A DNA stretch of 64,000 nt from Photobacterium aquimaris (GCF_002954455.1 NZ_MSCC01000002.1:801356-865355), one strand, 5' to 3'. Shown: positions 8,281 through 18,181, numbered from the stretch's first letter. Notes: generated from the sequence alone by a model not told the origin. Made by a program: numbers and translations.

Positions 8281-9849
8281 GTGAATTGGAACCAGAGCAG
8301 TAATCGTACCAAGTGTCGATGGTATTATCGGTTAATGTATTTGCCTGTGATCGCCGCTGCTAGTGGACTGGCTGGGTGTAATCTTGTCTATTGGGATGAA
8401 GACTTTGATAGTTATCACGACTTATCAAAAACGAATCCTTATCCTTACCATCAAGTGGATATTTACGATCCAAATACCGATCTTTATCGAAATGAAATCC
8501 AAGTATTAAACAGTGGTGTTGTAGCACTACAAATACGCATTGATATGATTCGTCGAGCACAACAAAGTATTGATGTCGAATATTTTATATTTTCGCCTGA
8601 TTTAAGTGGCAAGATTATCGTTCGTGAGTTGGTGGCAGCAGCTAAACGCGGTGTTAATGTTCGAATATTAATTGATAAGTCAGCGACGGTATTTGAATTT
8701 GATGAGTTTTATGCACAGGCGTTGCAGCAATATAATATTGAGGTGCGTTATTACAATGCGGCACCCATTTATTATATTTCAACGATTAATTTTCGAAATC
8801 ATCGCAAATTGTTGGTGGTTGATGATCGAGAAGCGATTACTGGTGGGCGCAATATAGAAAACGATTATTTTGATTTATCTACGCATTATAATTTTCTTGA
8901 TCGGGATTTATATGTTGAAGGCTCTATTGTTACTGCAATGGCGGATTCGTTTGATGCTTTTTATGAACACAGTATAAGTGAACGTTTCCAATCACCCCAA
9001 AAACCGACTTTTAGGGTTGAATTACAAAAATATGAACGACGATTAGTACAAGTCGCTGATTTTTTAGCGCCTAATGAGGCTGAGCAAGCTGCTCGAATTA
9101 AAATAGAAGCGATTGCACGGCCACTATTATTACAAAAAAAACGCTATTTATGCCCAGAAATTACCTTTACAACCGATGCTCCCGGTGGCTCATTTTGGAC
9201 GCGTTTTAAAGAACCATACAGTGATAATTACCGATTTTTACGTAAGACTATTTTTGACAAAGTGATGTCAGTTGATCAAGAACTTATTTTGGCATCGCCT
9301 TACTTGCTCAATAACCGTAAGTCTGAGCATCTCATGCAAACTATGTTAGATAAGCAGGTTAAACTCATTCTTTATACCAATTCATTGTCATCGACAGACG
9401 CCTCCTATGTCGCAGGGCAATTGTATCACCATGTTTATGATTGGCAGAAATTAGGTATTACAACTTATGTGCATGCAGGTGAGTGGATCGCTGAAACGGA
9501 TGTGGTTTATCCTAAAACAAAACAAGCTAGATGGGGCATGCACGCAAAAACTCAGGTTTATAAACGCAGCCTTGGCAATGAGGTGATGGTGGGTACGTAT
9601 AATATAGATAACCGCTCTAATCATTATAATACTGAAATGGGGTTATTTTGTAAGGGTAATGATGAACTGGTTCAAGCAGTGGAAAGAAGTATGCTCTCAC
9701 GAGCTCAGCAAGGCTATAAAATTGTTGCCGAGAATGAAGCAACCGATCATGAAGGTAATAAAGTTAATGTTTACGGTGCTGGAGATCCTGATCTTACCAA
9801 GATGAAATATATGTGGTTGCCGTCATGGATGTTTAATTTTTTATTATAA
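8281..9849 (+). CDS. phospholipase D family lipoprotein (cardiolipin synthase C-like)
   Basis: A 522-residue protein with two PLD domains. HKD motif 1 is NFRNHRKLLVVDD..AITGGRN with His174 and Lys176. Motif 2 is GMHAKTQVYK...VMVGTYNIDNRS at ~420-445. The N-terminus has a basic region, a hydrophobic stretch and LAGC (Cys33), so it is probably lipid-anchored in the envelope. The architecture matches ClsC (YmdC), which makes cardiolipin from phosphatidylglycerol and phosphatidylethanolamine; a general transphosphatidylase role remains possible. GTG start, with AAGGAGG four bases upstream. There is no ymdB-like partner gene here. Confidence 0.88.
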   Translation: MNWNQSSNRTKCRWYYRLMYLPVIAAASGLAGCNLVYWDEDFDSYHDLSKTNPYPYHQVDIYDPNTDLYRNEIQVLNSGVVALQIRIDMIRRAQQSIDVEYFIFSPDLSGKIIVRELVAAAKRGVNVRILIDKSATVFEFDEFYAQALQQYNIEVRYYNAAPIYYISTINFRNHRKLLVVDDREAITGGRNIENDYFDLSTHYNFLDRDLYVEGSIVTAMADSFDAFYEHSISERFQSPQKPTFRVELQKYERRLVQVADFLAPNEAEQAARIKIEAIARPLLLQKKRYLCPEITFTTDAPGGSFWTRFKEPYSDNYRFLRKTIFDKVMSVDQELILASPYLLNNRKSEHLMQTMLDKQVKLILYTNSLSSTDASYVAGQLYHHVYDWQKLGITTYVHAGEWIAETDVVYPKTKQARWGMHAKTQVYKRSLGNEVMVGTYNIDNRSNHYNTEMGLFCKGNDELVQAVERSMLSRAQQGYKIVAENEATDHEGNKVNVYGAGDPDLTKMKYMWLPSWMFNFLL

Positions 9850-10148
9850 TTGATTGTCCTTCTACACTAATAGCCGCTGTTTTTATTCCTAAAAGTTTGT
9901 ATTTGCATTGTTATTCCTCGCAATTGGCTTCCTATTTCTTCCATACCTTAGGTGAGTTGTGTATTTCAGTGGATGCATGGCGCAGAAGGTCATCTTGTTG
10001 AAAAGAAAGAAGCGGTTATCGCAGAAGTTTAATATATTCGCTACAGCTGATTAGCAATAAAAAACCGATAGCTGTATTTGTTATTAAGACAGACTATCGG
10101 TTTTCTTTATTACGTTTCGTGGTGTTGGTTGTTGTTAATCGAAGCTGT
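9850..10148. other. convergent intergenic region with possible coding remnant
   Basis: About 300 bp between convergent genes. Apart from the terminator at its right end, it holds a short frame (9952-10032) whose end reads MHGAEGHLVEKKEAVIAEV then stop. This looks like a protein tail but has no ribosome site or upstream continuation, so it may be gene debris. Confidence 0.35.
10061..10104. terminator. convergent terminator, PLD gene / MATE gene
   Basis: 11-bp stem AAAACCGATAG / CTATCGGTTTT with a 22-nt loop and T/A-rich tails on both sides. It is suited to termination in either direction. Confidence 0.75.
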
Positions 10149-11480
10149 TTATGCGAGTTTTTTTAATCGATAAACCATCCATAACGTAAGCGCAGCGCTA
10201 CAAAGTGGTAATGCTAGCCAAACGCCATTAACTCCCACGCTATAAGCCAATACAAAAATGGCAATTGAGATCAAAAATAACTTACCACCAGTGAGCAGTG
10301 AGGCTTCTTTTGGCATATTGATTGCCTGAAAGTAAGTTGCTCCAACCAGCAATACTCCTTCAAAAGGAAGTCCCCAAAAATACAGTGACATGCCGTTAAT
10401 TGCTACAGGCTGGAGTACTGGATTATCACCTGCAAACATATGCACCACGATTTCTGGAATACTGTATAAAGTGATCACGCCAATTGCCGCAATTAATAGG
10501 GTGGTTATAAAAGCAAGATTACGAAGCTTGTTAACTCTATCTTTAAGACCAGCACCGGTATTAAAACTAATTAAAGGCTGAGTACCTAAAGCTATACCTT
10601 CAAAAACTAAATAAAACAGAGCTTCGGTGTAACTCACAATACTATAAGCTGCAACATGGATCGGTTTTCCAACCAACAAAAATGCTTTGTTATGAAGAAT
10701 TAATACTACTGACAGGTACATGTACATTAATAAACTTGAAGTACCTAATTTGAGGATTTGTAACACAGTATCAAGTTTAATTTTAAGGCTATCCCAGCCA
10801 ATACGTAATTGAGTCTTATCAGAAAAGAAATGCTGTAAACACAGTAGGCAGGTCACCGCTTGCGATAACATTGTTGCAATAGCAGCTCCGGTTAATCCCC
10901 ACGGAATAACAACAATGAATAACCAATCTAAAAAGATGTTAAGTACGCCGCCTAAAATCATAATCAAGGTAACACGGTTAGGCTGACCATCATTTCGCAG
11001 TAGTGCAGAAAATGCCATTGAAACAATAGCAAAGCTACCCATGGTGAAGTACCAAAATAGGTAGTCTGTGGCCATGGTTAAGATATGATCTTTTGCGCCA
11101 ATCCAAATCAGAATATCTTTTCCAAAGACCAAGCCGAAACTACAAAAAATAATAGCAGCAATAATGCACAGTGTTAGTGCATTTCCAACTATTTGGCGAG
11201 CTTGTTGAATATTGTCTTCACCCATTTTTATCGAAACAAGTGCAGATGCTCCCATACCTATCATGGCACCAACGGCATATAAAATAGAGCCGATAGGGTA
11301 TCCAAGTATGATTGCAGCAAGACCATCTTCACCGATAAAGTGACCAACAAACATTCCGTCAACGGCAACATAGATGCCAGTAATAAGCATCGCCGCAATA
11401 GTGGGTAAGGTATAACGCAAAAAAAGGCGAAAAATCGAATCATCACGTAAGGATAATGGCTGAGTTGTTGATACTGTCAT
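10149..11480 (-). CDS. MATE family efflux transporter
   Basis: A 443-residue integral membrane protein with about 12 hydrophobic segments in two homologous halves. The MATE pattern is clear: an N-terminal LPTIAAMLITGIYVAVDGMF helix, the GMGASALVSIKMGE block, FSALLRNDGQPNR at the end of helix 4, and the mirrored GIALGTQPLISFNTGAG in the second half. MATE proteins export cationic drugs or metabolites in exchange for Na+ or H+. The sequence resembles the MepA/DinF-like branch found in Vibrio, but I cannot assign a substrate. It stands alone, convergent with the PLD gene and read away from msrQ. Confidence 0.92.
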   Translation of the reverse strand: MTVSTTQPLSLRDDSIFRLFLRYTLPTIAAMLITGIYVAVDGMFVGHFIGEDGLAAIILGYPIGSILYAVGAMIGMGASALVSIKMGEDNIQQARQIVGNALTLCIIAAIIFCSFGLVFGKDILIWIGAKDHILTMATDYLFWYFTMGSFAIVSMAFSALLRNDGQPNRVTLIMILGGVLNIFLDWLFIVVIPWGLTGAAIATMLSQAVTCLLCLQHFFSDKTQLRIGWDSLKIKLDTVLQILKLGTSSLLMYMYLSVVLILHNKAFLLVGKPIHVAAYSIVSYTEALFYLVFEGIALGTQPLISFNTGAGLKDRVNKLRNLAFITTLLIAAIGVITLYSIPEIVVHMFAGDNPVLQPVAINGMSLYFWGLPFEGVLLVGATYFQAINMPKEASLLTGGKLFLISIAIFVLAYSVGVNGVWLALPLCSAALTLWMVYRLKKLA

Positions 11481-11682
11481 CGGAGAAATTCCATGTAAAC
11501 CGCAGAAGTAGATATAAAAATTGTGCGCATTGTCTGTGGATTCAGTAGCTTAGTCAATCTAACAATCTGTATTTATGGTGTCGAGATCACGCGATTTGAG
11601 TATCAATTATGATGATGGTCGATCCTTAAGCAATCGATTACAACAAATTAAGCTCGTATATTTGCTGTAATACTAGTGAGGG

Positions 11683-12354
11683 TTAGCGGTGAGAAGTTTT
11701 TGAGATCGGTCTAGCTGGGGATAGGATATTTTTTTTAGTAAGCCAGGTTGTTAGTTTTTGCTTACGGCAATAGAGTAAAAAGAGACAAATAAACAGGTAA
11801 AAAGTAGGTTCAACAAGGCCTGATTTAACCGACCAATAGTAATGAATTGGACTTAATAACAACGTAAGATAAACCCAATTATGCAGTTTTTGCCAAGATT
11901 TACCTAAACGGCGTTGTGCTGACTTTGGGGATGTTAACGCAAGCAATAACAAAATGATCCAACTTACCGCACCAATCGCAAGATAAGGACGTTTAACAAT
12001 TTCACTACCTAATAGTGCCCAATCAAAATTAAGGTCGAGCACAAGATAGGCGCCAAGGTGCAATGCAACCCAAAAGAACGTGTATAGCCCGAGTAGTCGT
12101 CTGAGACGAATTAATCCGCCTTGCTTATATCGTTTCGCCAGTGGTGATAATAGTAAGGTTAGAATTAGCGTATTTAATCCTGCTTTGCCTGTGAAATGTT
12201 CAATACCTTTAATGGGATCTGCACCAAAGCCACCGTTAAGTGTGTTATAAACCAACAGCGCAACAAACAATAATGAAATCGCATGAATAACGACCTTAAT
12301 TATCAAAATACGTGTAGGCGTAAGACGGTATGATTGAACATTTCGAGTGAGCAT
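11683..12354 (-). CDS. msrQ: MsrQ, heme-binding membrane subunit of methionine sulfoxide reductase
   Basis: A 223-residue six-helix membrane protein of the YedZ ferric-reductase-like family. It passes electrons from the quinone pool or a flavin reductase through b-type heme to MsrP. Candidate heme histidines are visible in IEHFTGKAG, in LHLGAYLVLDL and in the LHNWVYL...LSPIHYYW stretch. Its ATG overlaps the msrP stop codon by one base (TAATG), so the two are translationally coupled. No terminator is obvious downstream. Confidence 0.95.
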   Translation of the reverse strand: MLTRNVQSYRLTPTRILIIKVVIHAISLLFVALLVYNTLNGGFGADPIKGIEHFTGKAGLNTLILTLLLSPLAKRYKQGGLIRLRRLLGLYTFFWVALHLGAYLVLDLNFDWALLGSEIVKRPYLAIGAVSWIILLLLALTSPKSAQRRLGKSWQKLHNWVYLTLLLSPIHYYWSVKSGLVEPTFYLFICLFLLYCRKQKLTTWLTKKNILSPARPISKTSHR

Positions 12355-13367
12355 TAATAGTTCCTTTTTAAATCCATGCCTTGGTATAGCGAAGCCACTT
12401 CTTCTGCATAACCATTAAACATCAGTGTCGGTTGACGGCGACTACTAAAGATATTGCCTTGACCGATAAAGCGTTCACTTGCTTGGCTCCAACGAGGATG
12501 ATCAACGTTAGGATTAACATTGGCATAAAACCCATATTCACTAGCAGCAAGGCGGTTCCATGTTGTTGGTGGCTGTTGATCGGTTAAGTGAATTCGCACA
12601 ATAGATTTAATACTTTTGAAACCGTATTTCCAAGGCACAACCAAGCGTAACGGTGCACCGTTTTGTGGGGCTAATGTCTTGCCATATAAACCTACTGAGA
12701 TCATCGTCAGTGGATGCATTGCTTCATCAATACGTAGGCCTTCTACGTAAGGGTATTCAATACCCCCGCCAAGACGCGATGATGCTTGGCCTGGCATTTG
12801 TTTAGGATCGTATAAGGTTTCAAAAGCAACATATTTGGCTCGTTGCTGCGGATCTGCTTTTTTAATGATGTCGCGTAAACTAAAACCAATCCATGGAATA
12901 TTCATTGACCACGCTTCAACACAACGGAGGCGATATATATGTTCTTCTAAGGTAAATTGGTTAAATAAGTCATCGTAATCAAGACTAAATGGTTTATTTA
13001 CCATTCCATCAATAGTGACCTTCCACGGATCAGTGATAAACTTCTCAGCCCTTATAGCAGGGGATGACTTATCGGTACCAAATTCGTAAAAATTATTGTA
13101 GTGAAGCACTTTATCTTCAGGTGTCAGTGACAATGTTGAGTTAGAGAGTGATGACGGTGAGCCACTAAGTTGGCGGCGGAGATCGACAGACTCTTGTTGT
13201 GATGATGAGATAAAATCAAATAATCCCGCATGAGCATTGGCTGATAGTGGCAATCCGACAGCGGCAATACCTAATTTTTTCAAAATATCTCGGCGTTGGT
13301 GATACACCGATTCTGGAGTAGCTTGGTTTTCTAATAATGACCAACGAGGACGTATTTTTATTTGCAT
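12354..13367 (-). CDS. msrP: MsrP, periplasmic protein-methionine-sulfoxide reductase catalytic subunit
   Basis: A 337-residue molybdopterin enzyme that repairs oxidised methionines in periplasmic proteins. A twin-arginine signal is present as [14 protein letters not shown] at residues 25-38, ending ANAHA. The molybdenum-ligand cysteine is Cys149 in [15 protein letters not shown]. Other YedY landmarks are [23 protein letters not shown] (residue block ~230) and a C-terminal SASER-like region. First gene of a two-gene operon with msrQ. In other bacteria msrPQ responds to hypochlorite or other oxidants; no matching two-component system is adjacent here. Confidence 0.96.
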   Translation of the reverse strand: MQIKIRPRWSLLENQATPESVYHQRRDILKKLGIAAVGLPLSANAHAGLFDFISSSQQESVDLRRQLSGSPSSLSNSTLSLTPEDKVLHYNNFYEFGTDKSSPAIRAEKFITDPWKVTIDGMVNKPFSLDYDDLFNQFTLEEHIYRLRCVEAWSMNIPWIGFSLRDIIKKADPQQRAKYVAFETLYDPKQMPGQASSRLGGGIEYPYVEGLRIDEAMHPLTMISVGLYGKTLAPQNGAPLRLVVPWKYGFKSIKSIVRIHLTDQQPPTTWNRLAASEYGFYANVNPNVDHPRWSQASERFIGQGNIFSSRRQPTLMFNGYAEEVASLYQGMDLKRNY

Positions 13368-13558
13368 AAGGTGCCTATTGCGATATTTAAATCAATAATA
13401 ACGACTACCTAAGTAGACCGTAAGTTGATGATTAAAATTTCAATAGTTGATAATGTTTAGTTGTTTTTTTATTTGTGTATTTATAAAACAATAACTTAAA
13501 TGGTGATTTGTACCAATGTAAATAGGTTTAAGTTTTAATTTTAAAGGTAATAATTTAC

Positions 13559-14044
13559 ATGAACGCAGTTAATCAATTTAATGCAGGTATTGAATTACAG
13601 CATATTTACCTCGAAGTGTATTCTGAGCGTTATAGCCATTTACGGATATTTTTAGAAGCTTATTATTGTTACCAACATGGGTTAGTGACTCAACAAGGGA
13701 AACCCGATTGGATACAAATTTTTAATGTAGGTAAACGAACCGTTGCTGCTGCGCATATTCAGGAACGAAAATTGCTTGTTAGAGAGATGATGATGCCATT
13801 GTTAGTGATTATAGGGCATTTCAAAACACTAGTACGCGATGATGAAGTGACGATTGAAAGCATTAAAACTATTATTGATGATCATCTTGAATACGTCATC
13901 ATGACACGGGATGAACACCATGCATTAATAAAAGCTGGGGTAAAAGAGACGATGCCAGTAAGTTACTATCAACCATTACATAACGATTACCGTTGTGTTA
14001 ATGCACGCTTTGATGCGGCTGGAATCACATTATTGATGTTGTAA
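13559..14044 (+). CDS. hypothetical protein (161 aa)
   Basis: Not recognised. A soluble protein of mixed composition without signal peptide. The middle (residues ~60-125) looks helical, and the C-terminal part contains VNARFDAAGITLLML. AAAGG lies ~13 bases upstream of the ATG, farther than usual. It is divergent from msrP (191 bp between starts) and 90 bp upstream of the desaturase gene on the same strand, so it may be expressed with either. No motif suggests a catalytic role. Confidence 0.6.
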   Translation: MNAVNQFNAGIELQHIYLEVYSERYSHLRIFLEAYYCYQHGLVTQQGKPDWIQIFNVGKRTVAAAHIQERKLLVREMMMPLLVIIGHFKTLVRDDEVTIESIKTIIDDHLEYVIMTRDEHHALIKAGVKETMPVSYYQPLHNDYRCVNARFDAAGITLLML

Positions 14045-14133
14045 TAACGGTTTATATTGTTGGTTGGTTGAATCACCCTAAGTGCTCAGTATAATCAAGC
14101 TTACATGTGTACGCTGAAATAAGGTGAAAAAGG

Positions 14134-15267
14134 ATGATACCTCAACAGCAAAAACCGCCAATTATTTGGTTGAATGTGAGTCTATTTACACTGACATTTG
14201 CCATTGCAGTTATTGGTGTTCCACTCTACCTCTATTTTTATCACCTTGATGTTGCGCTTATCGTAATGACAGTGGTGGCATTTTGTTACTGCGGTATGTC
14301 AATTACTGCCGGATATCATCGTTTATGGGCGCATCAAAGCTATCAAGCAAACCGCTTTTTGCGATTGGTATTTGCCCTTGGTGGTGCATTTGCGTTGCAA
14401 AATAGCATTTTACATTGGTGTTCTGATCATCGTGTACACCATCGCCATGTAGATAATAATCTTAAAGATCCCTATTCAGCTAAAATGGGATTCTTTTATA
14501 GTCATATTGGCTGGATGCTACGACACTATCAAGCTAGTCGTTATCACGATTATTCAAATTGTTCTGATTTACAAAATGATCCTATTGTTGTTTGGCAGCA
14601 TAAATATTACTTCCTACTAGCGGCAATGATGAATATTGGTGTACCAGTCATTATCGGATTGCTACTTGGTAATGTTTTGGGAGCATTATTGTTTATAGGC
14701 GTATTACGGTTGGTGTTAAGCCACCATACGACATTTTTTATTAACTCGTTAGCGCATAAATGGGGTTCTCAGCCTTATACCGATAGGAATACAGCCCGTG
14801 ATAATGGCGTAATTGCATGGCTAACATTTGGTGAGGGATATCATAATTATCACCATATTTTTGAGAATGATTATCGCAACGGTATTCGCTGGTGGCAGTT
14901 TGATCCAACTAAATGGTTGATCAAGAGTTGCTCATGGTTAGGATGGACGACAAATCTAAAAATTACTTCTGCCGATAGAATTGAGAAAACACGTGCGAAA
15001 ATGGAGTTTATGCGGTTGCAATATCAATTTAAAGCATTGCCAAATAACAGTGCGCGTTTATTGCAATTACAATACGAGTATGAAGCCCTGATCAGTAAAA
15101 TTTCTGATTATTATCAAGTGAAGAAACGCCTGATCGATTTGCGGCAACAGAAATTGGCCAATGATTATGAGAATTTTGAATTTATGCAACAATATGAAAC
15201 GATTAAACAGAAATTAAACCAACAACGTCGTGATTGGAAATATTTAGTACAACAATATACCGTTTAA
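14134..15267 (+). CDS. fatty acid desaturase (acyl-CoA/acyl-lipid delta-9 type)
   Basis: A 377-residue membrane di-iron desaturase. All three histidine boxes are present: HRLWAH at residues 62-67, HRVHHRH at 99-105 and HNYHH at ~242-246. Four hydrophobic segments surround them. It introduces a cis double bond into C16-C18 acyl chains using O2 and an electron donor, at the inner membrane. The C-terminal ~90 residues are rich in Gln, Lys and Tyr and look like a coiled coil, beyond the catalytic core. A terminator follows. No adjacent reductase or ferredoxin gene was seen. Confidence 0.93.
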   Translation: MIPQQQKPPIIWLNVSLFTLTFAIAVIGVPLYLYFYHLDVALIVMTVVAFCYCGMSITAGYHRLWAHQSYQANRFLRLVFALGGAFALQNSILHWCSDHRVHHRHVDNNLKDPYSAKMGFFYSHIGWMLRHYQASRYHDYSNCSDLQNDPIVVWQHKYYFLLAAMMNIGVPVIIGLLLGNVLGALLFIGVLRLVLSHHTTFFINSLAHKWGSQPYTDRNTARDNGVIAWLTFGEGYHNYHHIFENDYRNGIRWWQFDPTKWLIKSCSWLGWTTNLKITSADRIEKTRAKMEFMRLQYQFKALPNNSARLLQLQYEYEALISKISDYYQVKKRLIDLRQQKLANDYENFEFMQQYETIKQKLNQQRRDWKYLVQQYTV

Positions 15268-15285
15268 TAGTAAATAATCGTTATT

Positions 15286-15324
15286 GAGCTGTTAGATCTT
15301 ACTAAGATTTAACAGCTCTTTTTA
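15286..15324 (+). terminator. terminator of the desaturase gene
   Basis: Stem GAGCTGTTA-ATCTT / AAGAT-TAACAGCTC with one internal mismatch and a 3-nt loop, followed by TTTTTATT. Confidence 0.9.
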
Positions 15325-15556
15325 TTAACAGTTATAATTATATAGCGTCATTATGCTTTTAGTTAGCATGTTACTATTTATATTATTGTAGATTTACTGT
15401 TAGCGATAAGCTAGTAGATTAAAATGATATCAAGTAGTATGGCTGTAAAGCTTAAAAGTACATGTAATCATTAAATATAGTTACTATGTGCATAATTAAT
15501 TATAGCGTTTTACATCCATGATTGTATGTTTGTAAATCTTAACCGGAGATATTGTC

Positions 15557-16462
15557 GTGTACCGCGCATTACTTTTGTCACTCACATGTTTAGCCTCATC
15601 CGCAGCGCATGCAATTGAATATAAACTGCCTAGCGATGGTAGTAACATCGTTGGTACAACCGAATATTACGAAGTAAAACAAGATGATAGCCTTTCTGAT
15701 ATTGCAAATAAATATAACGTAGGTTTTCTTGGTATGATGGCTGCTAATAAAGGCGTAGATCCATTTTTACCTAAACCTGGAAAGCTATTACAAATACCGA
15801 CCCAAGTTATACTGCCAGATGTCGCCCATAAAGGTATTGTGGTGAATCTTGCTGAGTTACGTCTATACTATTTCCCTAAAAATGATGCCTCCATTGTTTA
15901 TGTTTTTCCTATTGGTATTGGTCGAGTGGGTCGTGACACACCCAATATGACGACAACCATCAATGAAAAAGTAAAAAACCCAACCTGGACACCACCAGCA
16001 TCAATTCGTAAAGAGCATGCTGCAAAAGGTGATATTTTACCTGCGGTTGTGCCTGCGGGTCCTGATAATCCATTGGGTGACTATAAAATGCGACTAGCTT
16101 ATGGTCATGGCGAATACCTTATTCATGGTACCAATAAAGACTTTGGTATTGGTATGCGTGTTAGTGGAGGGTGTATTCGTATGAACCCTTGGGATGTTGA
16201 ATGGTTGTTCCCACAAGTTCCCCTTGGTACGCAAGTTCAAATTATTAATCAGCCAGTAAAGACATCCCGTGTTGCAGATGGTGAGTTGATTGTTGAAGTG
16301 CATGCACCATTATCTAAAGATGAGTCTCAAGTTGGTGTTAAGCAGAATGTAGAGGCACCAAAAGCATTACTTGATGACATTGCAGGTGATACTAAGGCAA
16401 CACAAAGACTAAATGCTGAATTAGATAAGCAATCGGGTTTACCTGTTATTATCAAATCATAA
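15557..16462 (+). CDS. L,D-transpeptidase with LysM domain (ErfK/YbiS/YcfS type)
   Basis: A 301-residue periplasmic enzyme. A cleavable signal peptide (residues 1-19, ending AAHA) is followed by a LysM-like peptidoglycan-binding segment (~37-83) and a YkuD catalytic domain (~91-215). The catalytic signature is present: HGTNKDFGIGMRVSGGCIRM with His190 and Cys206. A ~70-residue tail follows. This branch attaches the C-terminal Lys of Braun lipoprotein to meso-DAP. lpp lies directly downstream in convergent orientation, which supports that role. The GTG start follows CCGGAGAT. A 3-3 crosslinking activity is the alternative. Confidence 0.93.
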   Translation: MYRALLLSLTCLASSAAHAIEYKLPSDGSNIVGTTEYYEVKQDDSLSDIANKYNVGFLGMMAANKGVDPFLPKPGKLLQIPTQVILPDVAHKGIVVNLAELRLYYFPKNDASIVYVFPIGIGRVGRDTPNMTTTINEKVKNPTWTPPASIRKEHAAKGDILPAVVPAGPDNPLGDYKMRLAYGHGEYLIHGTNKDFGIGMRVSGGCIRMNPWDVEWLFPQVPLGTQVQIINQPVKTSRVADGELIVEVHAPLSKDESQVGVKQNVEAPKALLDDIAGDTKATQRLNAELDKQSGLPVIIKS

Positions 16463-16491
16463 CTAAGTCTTAGAGTGTAACTATTAATAAT

Positions 16492-16519
16492 AAACGAGAT
16501 ATAACTATCTCGTTTATTT
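16492..16519 (+). terminator. terminator of the L,D-transpeptidase gene
   Basis: Stem AAACGAGATA / TATCTCGTTT with a 4-nt TAAC loop, followed by ATTTGTTTG. It lies 29 bp past the stop. Confidence 0.85.
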
Positions 16520-16684
16520 GTTTGTATTTAGTATTATAATAAATACAAATACAATTATTATAAAAGTGTATTTGTATCGAAGGTATAAGTTGTGAACTGT
16601 CGTTGTTTTTTATTCGATATAATATAGTAGGTATTTAATAATAGAAGTATAAACTGGGGCAGTAATAGAAATAACTATAAATAA

Positions 16685-16710
16685 AAAGAGACGGCCTAGG
16701 CCATCTCTTT
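16685..16710 (-). terminator. terminator of lpp
   Basis: Stem AAAGAGA / TCTCTTT enclosing the 10-bp palindrome GGCCTAGGCC. Read leftward it ends in TTTTTAT, 25 bp past the lpp stop. Confidence 0.85.
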
Positions 16711-16734
16711 AGGTATTTTACGACTAAATATAGA

Positions 16735-16998
16735 TTACTTAGTGTATGAACCAGCGATGTGATCAATACGCTTATTAGCACGCATTGCTTCTTGGTATGC
16801 TGCGTCAGATGCTGCGCGAGAGTCATTTACTGCGCCTACGATTTGGTCTTGTTGACCTTGTAGTGCACTAACTTGTTGAGATAGCGTGTCAACTTTGTTG
16901 GTTAGTTGCTGCATTTGACTTACTTCATTAGAGCTAGAACAACCTACAAGTGAAGCACTTAGTAAAACACCAGCTAAGATAGATACAGTACGTTTCAT
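16735..16998 (-). CDS. lpp: Lpp, major outer-membrane (Braun) lipoprotein
   Basis: An 87-residue lipoprotein with an N-terminal signal ending SLVGC (Cys20 becomes the lipidated residue). The mature part is a long heptad-type coiled coil rich in Q, N, A and L (residues ~28-78), and the chain ends in Lys, the residue joined to peptidoglycan. This matches Vibrionaceae Lpp, slightly longer than the 78-residue E. coli precursor. It is the likely substrate of the L,D-transpeptidase encoded convergently 270 bp away. Strong terminator downstream; high expression is expected. Confidence 0.94.
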   Translation of the reverse strand: MKRTVSILAGVLLSASLVGCSSSNEVSQMQQLTNKVDTLSQQVSALQGQQDQIVGAVNDSRAASDAAYQEAMRANKRIDHIAGSYTK

Positions 16999-17433
16999 TT
17001 TTATATAATCTCCATATTGATTTAGCCACTACAACTGTTGAATAAAAGTTTGAGTTGGCAAATTCATTATGGCATAACTTATTATAATTGCTCATTAATT
17101 TTTTTTAGCTAAGAAAAAAAATCTGATTAATATCTCGTTTTTGAATAAAAAAACTACATAATTAACCATTTTTTTGAATTTATATTTAATTATGAAGGAG
17201 CATAAACCCGCTTAATATAAGGACTTATAAGTAATTTCTTGTTTTTAATGATAGATAAAGTCAGGGCAATGTAAAATTTTGCCAATACTCAAATAAATAA
17301 CACAATTGGTTAAAAAATAAACTAAAAAAGCGATAGTGAAAATATTTGATAACTTATTACTAATAGTAAAGAGAAAAGGAACCTTAATTATTAAATACCG
17401 CCAATATGCATCATATATAATATATTTTTTTAA
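16999..17433. other. 435-bp gap upstream of lpp
   Basis: Very AT-rich. TATAAT-like and CATAAT-like hexamers on the minus strand around 17060-17085 are plausible lpp -10 elements. The remainder, up to the SCO gene's stop, shows no ORF of substance, no stable hairpin and no known RNA. Confidence 0.45.
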
Positions 17434-18051
17434 CTATTCGTTCCTCTCTATTATTCCGTTGTTCGTCATTTCAGCGGTTATTGTTGGTATTGTTGCAATT
17501 AATTGAGAGGGATTAGCCAAGTGAGGTATTTTTTTAATTAGATCTCCATTTGGTTTTAAAAAATAAAAATAAGAGTTGTGATCTATAACGTATTTTATTT
17601 TTGAATTCTCTAAGGTGTTTTTAATATAAAGTACACCATATGTATCAGCTAAAGCTTTAATTTGTTGCTCTGTGCCGGTTGCTCCGGTAATTGTATTATC
17701 AAAATGAGCTGCATATTGAGCACTTATCATGGCGGTATCACGGTTTGGATCAAGTGAGATAAAAACTGGCCATAATTGATCTCGCTGTTGTTGCGGAAGC
17801 GCTTTTAAAGCCGCAGATAATACAGCTAATGATGTCGGGCATACATCAGGACATTGCGTGTAACCAAAATAGACTAAACGTATACGCTTATCCTCAGGGT
17901 TAAATAAATCGATAGCTTCTGTACCTGATTCTAAAAAATTCATGGGATAATAAGGTTCACGAGCTACATCAGGATCGTTACTGTCCATCATGTAACTGGT
18001 AAATAGTCCTGCAACTAAAGCAAGAGCAAGAATAATCCATTGGTATTTCAT
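17434..18051 (-). CDS. SCO1/SenC family copper-binding thioredoxin-fold protein
   Basis: A 205-residue protein with an N-terminal membrane anchor (residues ~4-21) and a thioredoxin-like domain facing the periplasm. The copper-binding CPDVC motif has Cys67 and Cys71, and a downstream His in VIDHNSYFY supplies the usual third ligand. SCO proteins deliver copper to, or reduce, the CuA site of cytochrome oxidase. No oxidase genes are adjacent, so a more general periplasmic copper or redox role is possible. Single gene. Confidence 0.93.
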   Translation of the reverse strand: MKYQWIILALALVAGLFTSYMMDSNDPDVAREPYYPMNFLESGTEAIDLFNPEDKRIRLVYFGYTQCPDVCPTSLAVLSAALKALPQQQRDQLWPVFISLDPNRDTAMISAQYAAHFDNTITGATGTEQQIKALADTYGVLYIKNTLENSKIKYVIDHNSYFYFLKPNGDLIKKIPHLANPSQLIATIPTITAEMTNNGIIERNE

Positions 18052-18181
18052 TTATTCATCCTTATATATTCCCTAATAATTTCGTTGGGATAAGCTAATT
18101 ATGAATAGAGATGTCTATAAAAGGTAGGCACGAAGTAATTTTTTGTGATGTAGCTACATTGATAGTAAAAAACAACAAAAA

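Noticed and set aside
9952..10032. Short frame ending MHGAEGHLVEKKEAVIAEV
   Set aside because: Reads like a protein C-terminus, but it has a stop just upstream, no ribosome site and lies between convergent genes. Noted as possible debris only.
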